Below the pieces are notes generated by a model, which worked only from the letters and a program-made list of their open reading frames with translations, had not been told where the DNA came from and did not search any database. A stretch of 64,000 nucleotides of DNA from Aquanectria penicillioides (taxonomy: Eukaryota > Ascomycota > Sordariomycetes > Hypocreales > Nectriaceae): positions 3,100,746 through 3,164,745 of the forward strand of contig PYIU01000001.1 in the NCBI GenBank assembly GCA_003415625.1, read 5' to 3'. A program made the translations under genes and the position numbers. This document shows positions 54,801 to 64,000 of this stretch, one piece after another (positions within the stretch are counted from its first letter, which is position 1; every line of letters starts with the position of its first letter).

Positions 54801-57800
54801 GATATTGCGACACTGACGACGTCTGCTTTGGTGCAACAGTCTCTGGCCGACAGGCGCCAGTGGCTGGCGTGGAGATGATGGCTGGACCAGCTGTGGCAAC
54901 AGTCCCGGTGAGAGTCAGCCTAAACCGACGTCGACCAGTCTCAAACCTGTTGCAAGACATACAGCGACAAGCCTCTGAAATGGTGGCATATGAGCAGTTT
55001 GGTCTTCAGAATATTTCTAAGCTGAGCCCCGAGGCCAGGGAGGCTTGTCAGCTCTCAAGTTTGATGGTCATCCAGCCGGTGCAGCATATTACACCTGTGG
55101 CGGATGACACTGAGGCAGTACTTCTAAATGCTGGCACAGAGGTTTTTGAAGAGCAAGAGGCCTTGGAGGGCTATTTCACTTATCCGCTGGTGCTCCAGTG
55201 TATGACATATGACGACGAGGTAGAGCTGATGCTCATTCATAACCCGAATCTGGTTCCGGAATCCCAGCTTCTCGCACTCTCTCAACACCTCAACCATGTG
55301 GTTCAGCAGCTTGTCAAGGAAGACGCCGAATCGCTCGATAAAATTACCATTGCTAGTGAGTGGGATCTGCAGCAGGCGACCGAATGGAACACAGCCGATG
55401 CCACACCAGTCAATGCCTGTGTGCACGAATTGATCTCAGAGCGAGCTCAGCGAAACCCCGATCATGAAGCTGTCGTTTCGTCTCAAGGAAGCATGTCTTA
55501 TGCCCAACTGGATCGCATGTCAACAGTTGTAGCTACATATCTCTCACATCGTGGTGTGAGACCCGAGACCATGGTGCCCTTCTGCTTCGAGAAGTCTCCA
55601 TGGACCATTGTCGCTATGCTTGCTATCATGAAAGCTGGCGGTGTCTTTATTCCCATTGATCCTTCCCACCCACAAGACCGACGTCAAGCTATCGTCAATG
55701 AGATCCAAGCTCATTTTATGATTGTCTCTCCTACAACAAAGGCATCTTGTGAAGATATGGTTGAGAATGTCATCGAACTCTCTCGCTCACTTATGTCTCA
55801 GCTCTCTTCAACCATTACTGAGATCAATATGATCTACTCAACGCCTACCCCAGCGAATGCTGCATACATCATTTTTACATCTGGATCCACTGGCAAGCCA
55901 AAATCTTTTCTTGTCGACCACTCAGCACTGAGCACAACTACAGTTGGCCATGGAAGAGCCTATACTTTTGATGAATCTTCGCGTGTATTGCAATTCTCAA
56001 GCAGCGTCTTTGATGTGAGCTTGAGTGAGATTTTCGAAACTCTTGTATTTGGCGGTACTATTTGCATTCCCTCTGATACCGAAAGACTGCAGGATATCGC
56101 AGGATTCATCAAAGCCACAAATGTCAACACAGTACTTTTGACCTCAACTTTCTTGCGAACACTTACCCCAGCTGATGTACCTTCAATTAAGCTGCTAGTA
56201 TTGGTTGGTGAGGCGCCTGGCAAGGACATCCTGGATACATGGCACGGCCACGTTACGGTTGCCAATGCTTATGGTCCTTCAGAGATCTCTGTCTTCTGTA
56301 CCAACCACGTTTATCAGTCAATTAATGAGGCGCCGGCCACCATTGGTCGCGGATTCGGATGCGATTGCTGGATTGTTGAGCCTGATAACCACCACCGCCT
56401 CGCCCCTATTGGTTGCGTTGGCGAACTTCTTGTCCAGCGACAGATGGCACGCGGCTATCTGAATGATAAAGAGAGAACCCAAGCAACATTTGTCAAGAGT
56501 GTCGAGTGGCTGCAACCTGCAGTACACGATACCCGCCAATTCTTCAAGACCGGGGACTTGGTCCGATACCGGTCTGACGGAGTTATTGAATACTTGGGAC
56601 GACAGGACACTCAGGTCAAGGTACACGGCTACCGTATTGAACTGGGCGAAATCGAATACAACATTAAGCGTTTCATGCCAGAGGTGACCTATGCTGCGGT
56701 TGATGTCATCCGCCGCGATGCTCGCGAGGCGCTGATTGCCTTCATTAGCTTCAGTGAGGAAAAAGTCGGACAAAAGAGCGACATCAAAGACCTCTCAGAG
56801 TGGCTTCTCCCAATCGATGAAACTCTCCAACAGACCCTTCGCAATGTCGTCCATAGCTTGAGACGGGTGCTGCCAGGCTACATGATCCCGAGTCTTTTCC
56901 TCCCGCTTCAGGCCATGCCTTTCGGAACGTCCCTGAAGCTTGATCGAAAGAGACTGCATGAACTCGGAAATGATCTCCCGCAGGAACACCTCAACAGCTT
57001 TGCACTTGGTCGTGAGGGGAAGGTGGAGCCAACCACAGAGATGGAGTTCAAATTGCGGGAACTTTGGGCCGAGGTGCTCAAGACATCGCCGGAGGAAATT
57101 GGAAAGAACGATAGTTTCCTCGAGATTGGCGGTGATTCGATCACGGCAATCCAGCTGGTTTCGTTGGCACAGCAGCACAAGATCGGCCTGACGATTGCTG
57201 AGATCTTTGACGATTCCAGACTCAGCCACATGGCTGCGACTGCTGTCCACGCTGAAGCTCCCAACTCATACGACACGCAACCATTTAGTATGCTGTCCAG
57301 TAGTGAGCTGCCTGCTATTAAATCAGTCATCAAAGACCAATGTGGCCTTCTAAGCGAGCAGGACATTGAAGACGCATATCCCTGCACCAGTATCCAGGAG
57401 GGTCTGATTGCGCTAGCAGTCAAACAACCTGGCTCTTATGTCGCCAAGAACGTTTACCGAATCCCGGATGAGATTGATATAGAGCGATTTAAGAATGCCT
57501 GGGCTCGCACTATTCAAACCTGCAACAACCTGCGTACTCGGATTGTGATTCGGGATGGCACTTCGGTACAGGCCATTCTCCGAGAGGAAGCGAAGTGGGA
57601 ACCGACTGAAAATACCGATTTACAATCTTTTATGAATGGTGTAGTGTCTATGAAGATGGAGTACGGCTCTAGGCTCTGCCGCTATGCACTCATCAGGGAA
57701 CCCAACGGCAAGCAATACTTTGCGCTCGTCATCCACCATTCGATTTTTGACGGATGGAGCATTAATATTGTGCTTGGCGTGCTTTATAGCATGTACCAAG

Positions 57801-60800
57801 GAGAATCTGACTTGGAGCTGCAGCCATACTCTTCTTTCATCAACTACACTACTCAGCTCGACCAAGATGCATCCAGAGCATACTGGAAGGATCAGATGGG
57901 CGGCGCCCACCAGGCCACGTTCCTGAAGACTGATTCCGCGACCAGTAAATTGAGAGCCGTCAATCGCGTGCTGAAGACGAAAATGCCTATGCCAAAGACC
58001 ACAAACAAATCCATTACAAAGGCGACTTCCCTTCGTGCCGCGTGGGCAATGGTTCTCTCGCGATACGGGGAGACCGATGATGTCTGCTTCGGCTCTGTCG
58101 TTTCTGGCCGTCAGGCCCCTGTTGTTGGTGTCGATATGATGACAGGACCTGTAGTTGCAACTGTGCCAGTTAGGGTGCACTTGAACCGAAAACAGCTGGT
58201 TTCTGCTTACCTTCAAGACGTGCAACGGCAGGCTTCGGAAATGGTCGCACATGAGCAGTTTGGTCTGCGCAACATCTCTAGCGTCAGCCCAGAGGCAAAG
58301 GAAGCCTGCGACTTTTTCAGTCTGTTTGTGGTCCAGCCGGTGCAGCAGATTGTCGAGGCCCAAAACAACGAGAACAGCGCCCTTCTTACATCACCGACTT
58401 CTGAAGAGTACTCGGACAATGGTGCATCGGACGCCTACTTTAGTTATCCTCTCGTTGTTATGTGTTTGACGTATGACGACTACCTCGAGATCGAATTCAC
58501 GTACCACGCCAACGTTGTGTCTGAGGCACAGCTCCAAACGCTCTCCAAACAGCTGGAGCATGTTCTCCACCAACTTTGCACACAGCAGGATAGCCAGCTC
58601 GAGAGAATTTCTGTTTCTGGCCCCTGGGATCTGCAACAGGCTATCAAGTGGAACGAATCAGCTAGCGGCATGAAGGAGCTGAACGCTTGCTTCCATCACC
58701 TCGTCGAGGAGCAAGCCCGCCTCCAACCCAACAATCTCGCTATTGCTGCTTGGGATAGAGAGTTTACGTATGAACAAATGGACCAAACCGCGAACCAGCT
58801 AGCCCATCTGCTTGTCGAAAGCTTCGGCGTCAAGCCTGGAGACCTTATTCATGTTTGCTTTGAGAAGTCTGCTTGGTACACTGTCGCTATCTTGGGCATC
58901 AACAAGGCTGGTGCCGCTTGGGTACCTCTCGATCCGGCTCACCCATCTTCGCGTCACCAGATGATCGTAAAGCAAACGGGAGCGCAGATCATTTTGGCTT
59001 CTCCTTTGCATTTGGTCCTTTGCGCCAATTTGGTCCCCCACATTCTCGAGTTCCCGTCCGTCTTGGACAAGTTGTCCACAGATCCACAGAAGGCACTGTC
59101 TCCCCCAGAATGCGCCGTCAACCCTGACCATCCTGCGTATATTCTCTTTACCTCGGGAAGTACTGGTATTCCCAAAGGTTTTGTGATGCCCCATCGCTCG
59201 CTTTGCAACAGTCAGACTGCCATTGCAAGCGGCCTGGGAATCACACCAGAGGTCAGAATGCTTCAATTCTCCGCCCACGTATTTGATATCTCAGTTGGTG
59301 AGATCATCAGCGCTTTGATCTTTGGTGCTTGCATCTGCGTTCCTTCTGATCACGATCGTCTCAACAACCTCCCAGGGTTCATCCGAGAGATGAAGGTCAC
59401 TTGGGCTTACCTGACACCAACCGTGGCGCGCACCCTCAAGCCGGCCGAAACGCCTAGCCTCGAGCTGATTATGACAGCTGGCGAAGCCATTACCACAGAA
59501 ATAATTGAACAGTGGTTTGGACATGTTTGCCTGGTTAATGCATGGGGTCCGGCGGAGACTTGTGTTGTCAACACTCTGTACAAGTGGCAGTCGGCCAGCG
59601 AGTCGCCATTGATCATTGGCCGTCCTGTCAGTGGCGCTTGCTGGATCGTTGACGCGAACGATCCACACAAAATGGCACCAACTGGATGTGTCGGTGAAGT
59701 GGTTGTCCAGGGCCCGGTCATTCTCACTGAGTACCTGGCCAACCCAACCCAAACCGAAACTACTCTTGTGAAAACGGTTCCTGATTGGATGCCGCAGCCG
59801 AATACTCCCAAATGGGGTCAGTTCTACAAGACTGGGGACCTGGGATACTACAACGAGGATGGTACGATGCAGTTTGTGAGTCGCAAGGACACCCAAGTCA
59901 AGATCCGTGGTCTTCGTATCGAACTCGGCGAAGTCGAGCAAAACATCCGTACCCACCTTGCAGATGTCAAGCACGTTGTCGTGGAGGTCTTCAAGACAGA
60001 GCGCGGTGTCAACCTCGTTGCCTACATCTGCTTTAGCGATAACAAGCATGTCACTGGCGGTGCGGCCGCTTTCCTGCCCCTTACACCTGAATGGGAGAGC
60101 GAGATTACTGCCATGGTGGGCCACCTGCGCGTGACGCTGCCTCAGTACATGATTCCGACGCTCTTTATCCCTTGCGGACGCCTTCCATTCATTAGCTCCG
60201 GAAAGATTGACAGAAAGACCCTTCGAACTATGACTGCTGCTCTGGACACCGCGGACTTGGCTAGCTACGCACTTCTCGGTGCCAAGAAGCGAGCGCCTGA
60301 GACGCCGATGGAATCTCAAATGCAGCAGCTATGGTCAAGCATCTTGAAAATGCCGACAGAGTCTATCGGACGAGACGACAGCTTTATGGGCCTTGGTGGT
60401 GACTCTATTACCGCCATTCAACTTGTCACCACTGTTCGCGAGCTGGGATTGATGCTCACGGTAAATGACATCTTCACTGATCCACGACTATCGGCTGTTG
60501 CCGCTCGGGTATCAGAGGTAGATGCTGGAAAGTCGTATCAAACAAAGCCATTTGGAGTTCTTCCCGGTAGCGAGGTCTCTGCAATCAAGTCATCTATTCG
60601 AGATCGGTGCAGTCTTTCAAGTGAGCAGCAGATTGAGGACGCCTACCCTTGCACAAGCCTTCAAGAAGGATTGATGGCACTGGCAGTAAAGCAGCCGGGC
60701 TCATACATTGCTAAGTATGTGTATACTCTTTCATCTGATCTGGACGTTGCTCGCTTCAAGGCTGCATGGGAGCGTACAGTCGAGATTTGCATCAATCTCC

Positions 60801-63800
60801 GCACTAGGGTCATTGCACGAGAAGGAGCTTCGGTTCAGACTGTTCTTCAGGAACCAGCCGAATGGGAGTCGACTGAAAACCACGATCTGAACTCATTTAT
60901 GAGCGCATCTAGCACCATTAAAATGCAATACGGCTCTAGGCTCTGCCGCTATGCTTTAGTCAGCGAGGCCAACGGTCAGACACATTTTGTCCTCATCATC
61001 CACCATGCCGTCTTTGATGGCTGGAGCTTGAACATTGTGTTGGGCACTCTCTACGGGCTTTACTCTGAGCAAGCTGTTTCTAAGCTACAGCCATACTCTG
61101 GCTTTGTGAACTACATCGCCCAGATCGACCACGACGCAGCTGCATCATACTGGACGACCCAGCTGGATGGAGCCCAGCGGGCAACATTCCCCAGGACTGA
61201 CATTGCAGTAAGCAGCGCCAAGCCCATCAGCCGTATGTTCAAGACCAAAATTCAGTTCCCCAAGATGAAGGACACGTCAATCACCAAGGCTACTGTTCTT
61301 CGTGCGGCATGGGCTATGGTGCTAGCACTGTACGGTGATACAGACGACGTCTGCTTCGGCACTTCTGTGTCTGGCCGATATGCACCGGTGGCGGGAATAG
61401 ACACAATGGCTGGACCCGCTGTTGCAACAATCCCAATTCGCGTGCGACTAGACAAAGAGCAGCCAGTGGCAAACTTCCTCAAAGATGTGCAACAACAGGC
61501 TTCGGAGATGGTGGCATATGAGCAGTTCGGCCTCCAGAACATTTCCCGACTCAACCTCAGCGCCAAAGAAGCCTGCGACTTTTCAAGTTTGCTGGTTGTG
61601 CAACCAGTGCAGCACATGTCAGGCGATGGTTCAGATGATGGCAAGCCATTCCTTTCGGCCGGCCCCGAGGGCTACAGAGATGAAGAAGCTGTCGATGGCT
61701 ACTTTACTTACCCCCTCGTGCTCCAGGCCTTTACCCTTGAGGAAGAAGTTGAATTGATGCTTGTCTTCAATCCTGACATTGTCCCCGAGTCTAAGCTACA
61801 AGCCTTGGCCCAACATTACGATCTGGCTGTACAACAGCTACTCCAGAAAAATGACGCGCAATTGGGTGCGGTATCAGTTGTTAGCGATTGGGATCTGAAG
61901 AAGTCTCAGGAACACAACGTTGAAGACCCCGAGATTGTTCGTGCTTGTTTCCATGATCTGGTTCAGAAGCAGGCAGAAAGCCAACCTGATGCCCTTGCTA
62001 TTGACTCTTGGGATGGAAATCTCACGTACGCAGAAATTGACACTGCAGCTAATAGGCTGGCTCACTACCTTATCGATGCCGCTGGAGTTAAATCCGGAGA
62101 TCTGATCCACGTTTGCTTCGAAAAGTCAAAGTGGTTCTTTGTCTCAATGCTTGCCATCAACAAAGCCGGTGCTGCTTGGGTGCCTTTGGACCCGTCTCAC
62201 CCAATTCAGCGCCAGCAGCAAATTGTACTGCAGACTGGTGCTCGACTTGCACTTGTGTCTCCTGCCAATGCGGCTAAGTGCACTGGCTTAGTCGCAGATG
62301 TTGTTGAAGTGACTGTTGCTTTTGACCAGAACCTTATCGAGACCATTGGCCGTGCTCCGTCAGCCCCGAAGTGCGATGTGTCGCCTGATCATGCTGCCTA
62401 CGTCCTATTTACATCTGGAAGTACTGGTACTCCTAAGGGATTGGTAATGCAGCACGGTTCTGTGTGCACAAGTCAGACAGCTATCCGCAAGCGTCTTGGC
62501 CTTACATCCAGCGTCAGAATCCTTCAGTTTGCGTCTTTTGTCTTTGATCTCTGCATTGGTGAGATTCTTGGTCCCTTAATTGCAGGTGCCACGCTCTGTG
62601 TTCCATCTGAAGAGACCCGTATGAGTGGCCTAAGGGAATTCATCAATGACAAGAAGATCAACTGGGCCTTCCTAACGCCGGCATTCACTCGAACTCTTAA
62701 GCCCGGGGATTTTCCTGGCCTTGAGCTTTTGCTCCTGGCTGGTGAAGCTGTTGGCCGCGATATCCTCGACATGTGGTTCGGAAAGGTCCGCTTGATCAAC
62801 GGTTGGGGACCTGCTGAGACCTGTGTCTTCAGCACCCTGCACGAATGGACGGCCGCTGACGAGTCTCCACTGACTGTGGGAAGACCCGTGGGAGGTTTCC
62901 TCTGGATTGTTGATCCCAAAGACCCTCAGAAACTGGCTCCTACGGGTTGTATCGGTGAAGCTGTCATCCAAGGCCCGACATTGTTGCGCGAGTATCTTGC
63001 CGACCCAGTCAGGACTGCAGCTGCAAGTGTTACATCACTTCCGGCGTGGGCTCCTCGCCGCACATCTCCTCGATGGAACCGGTTCTTCCAGTCTGGAGAT
63101 CTTTGCTTTTATAACGAAGATGGAACCGTCGAGTTTGTAAGCCGAAAGGACACCCAAGTTAAGATCCGTGGTCTTCGAGTGGAGCTGGGCGAAGTTGAGC
63201 ATCATTTACGAGCTGCCCTCCCTGGTGTTAGACAGGCCATCGTTGATGTCTATAGAGGTGAGGCTGGAACTAGCCTCGCTGCCTACTTCTGCTTTTCAGA
63301 TGAAGCTCATACTTCAGCGGGCAGTGCTTATCCTGATCCTGAAAGCGTTCTTCTTCCACTCACACCCGACCTCAAGAGCCAGATCACAGCCGCAGTTGGC
63401 CAGCTAAGCGTTGCACTGCCCAGCTATATGGTCCCGACAATTTTCTTCCCTTGCGAGTACATGCCATCCATCACTTCCACCAAGATCGACCGGGGTGGAC
63501 TTGGCCGTATGACCGCAAGCCTTGGACGAGAGATTCTTGCCAAGTATTCTCTTGCCGACGGCGAGAAACGAGCACCTGCTACCCCAATGGAGGAGCGCAT
63601 CCAGGCCATCTGGGCAACCATCCTCAAGGTTCCCACACAGTCAATTGGCCGAGATGATAGCTTCTTGCGAATTGGTGGTGATTCTATCACTGCCATTCAA
63701 TTCGTCACCTACGCACGCGATGCTGGCTTAGTCGTCGCAGTTAATGATATCTTCGCTGATCCCCGATTGTGCGCTGTAGCCGCTACTATCGTGGAAGGTG

Positions 63801-64000
63801 AGGGCACGACCTATGAGACTGAGCCATTCAGCATATTGCCACCCCAGGAGGTTAACTTGCTTAAATCGGCAATTAAGGCCCAGTGTAACCTCACCAATAT
63901 TGATGAAATTGAGGATGCCTACCCGTGCACTAGTCTACAGGAAGGTCTAATGGCTCTTGCTGTCAAGCAACCAGGCTCTTACATCGCAAAGTATATCTAC
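51898..64000 (+). CDS. Multimodular nonribosomal peptide synthetase, 5' part (runs off the window)
   Basis: After a proposed first exon (51898-51975) and a 46-nt intron (GTGGAA...CTAAC...ATCAG), one uninterrupted frame runs from 52022 past the right edge, so over 4,000 residues are encoded here. The acidic N-terminus ('SQSEDEREDCILSD|LFDSSDEEEETP') precedes an adenylation domain directly; there is no starter condensation domain. The order is A-T-C repeated, with the fourth C just begun. Each thiolation domain has 'GGDSITAIQ' with the phosphopantetheine Ser; complete condensation domains have HHxxxDG ('HHAVFDGWSL', 'HHSIFDGWSI'). No epimerisation or methylation domain is seen. An alternative ATG at 51947 stays in the NRPS frame without the intron. 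Product unknown. Confidence 0.95.
52130..55370 (+). other. NRPS module 1: A1-T1-C1
   Basis: A1 has 'YVLFTSGSTGTPKG', 'INGWGPAETC', 'FFKSGDLCFY' (SGD replacing the usual TGD), 'SRKDTQVKIRGLRVELGEVE' and the terminal Lys in 'STKLDRGG'. By eye alignment to GrsA the ten-residue code is D-L-G-F-L-A-G-V-F-K. The T1 Ser codon is at about 53879-53881. C1 runs from 'EDAYPCTSVQEALMAL' (about 54,112) through HHAVFDG (about 54,475). Small aliphatic or alpha,alpha-dialkyl residues are plausible substrates for a D-L-G-x-L-A-G code; this is recall, not a search. Confidence 0.85.
55415..58610 (+). other. NRPS module 2: A2-T2-C2
   Basis: A2 is the most divergent adenylation domain: 'IIFTSGSTGKPKSFLV' has Ser where Gly usually follows the P-loop Lys, and 'NAYGPSEISVF' replaces 'GWGPAETC'. 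Later motifs 'FFKTGDLVRY', 'GRQDTQVKVHGYRIELGE' and the Lys in 'SLKLDRKRL' are intact, so activity is likely. Eye-read code D-V-S-L-V-V-A-V-F-K. T2 'LEIGGDSITAIQLV' at about 57,119-57,160; C2 HHSIFDG at about 57,734. Confidence 0.83.
58690..61890 (+). other. NRPS module 3: A3-T3-C3
   Basis: A3 has 'YILFTSGSTGIPKG', 'VNAWGPAETCVV', 'FYKTGDLGYY', 'SRKDTQVKIRGLRIELGEVE' and 'SSGKIDRKTL'. Eye-read code D-I-G-Y-M-A-A-V-V-K. T3 'LGGDSITAIQLV' at about 60,393-60,425; C3 HHAVFDG at about 61,001. All motifs look active. Confidence 0.83.
61940..64000 (+). other. NRPS module 4: A4-T4 and start of C4
   Basis: A4 is very close to A1: 'YVLFTSGSTGTPKG', 'FASFVFDLCIGEIL', 'INGWGPAETCVF', 'FFQSGDLCFY' and 'STKIDRGGL', with the same eye-read code D-L-G-F-L-A-G-V-F-K. 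T4 'RIGGDSITAIQFV' at about 63,668-63,706. C4 has begun ('EDAYPCTSLQEGLMALAVKQ') when the window ends. Similarity to module 1 suggests module duplication within the gene. Confidence 0.85.

Overview
The window is nuclear DNA of a filamentous ascomycete (Pezizomycotina, most likely Sordariomycetes/Hypocreales). The evidence is short (about 44-63 nt) introns with GTAAGT-type donors and CTAAC-type branch points, fungal-specific families (C2H2/Fungal_trans regulator, DUF2434 membrane protein, NACHT/STAND proteins, a multimodular NRPS), and a dense load of decayed transposons whose nonsense codons are mostly TAG/TAA at expected Gln/Trp positions, as repeat-induced point mutation (RIP) would leave.

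Layout. 1-2.1 kb: decayed Ty1/copia pol and a solo-LTR-like element. 3.4-4.1 kb: nitroreductase. 5.6-7.0 kb: an apparently intact Tc1-like transposon with a spliced transposase gene. 7.3-9.2 kb: PHO-4 family phosphate permease. 11.6-17 kb: a transposon graveyard, with a MULE split by three short TSD-flanked elements, a pyrimidine-rich tract and a large foldback repeat. 17.0-29.5 kb: a probable catabolic cluster made of a LamB/YcsF (PxpA-like) protein, an MFS transporter, a biotin carboxylase-KipA-KipI-biotinyl fusion (urea carboxylase type, with two frameshifts and a nonsense codon) and a C2H2/Fungal_trans regulator. 30-40 kb: broken genes (secreted protein, cytochrome P450 without its haem end, NACHT fragments, DUF2434 protein). 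41.4-43.5 kb: intact five-exon 4-coumarate:CoA-ligase-like AMP-forming enzyme. 44.2-50.4 kb: nested short elements around and inside a dead acetolactate synthase gene, plus a 77-bp-arm hairpin. 51.9 kb to the end: a giant NRPS, open at the right edge.

The NRPS begins with adenylation and runs A-T-C four times in this window with no epimerisation or methylation domain seen. Modules 1 and 4 share the same eye-read ten-residue code. The acyl/aryl-CoA ligase and the dead acetolactate synthase upstream may belong, or have belonged, to the same biosynthetic locus; this is inference from proximity.

The most unusual DNA-level signal is a set of short elements (about 82, 92 and 274 bp) with related TGT...ACA-like ends and 5-bp target duplications. 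The 82-bp family sits directly against the 274-bp family at four junctions, and in two loci shares the same 5-bp flank with it. Intron coordinates and specificity codes were read by hand and should be treated as models.
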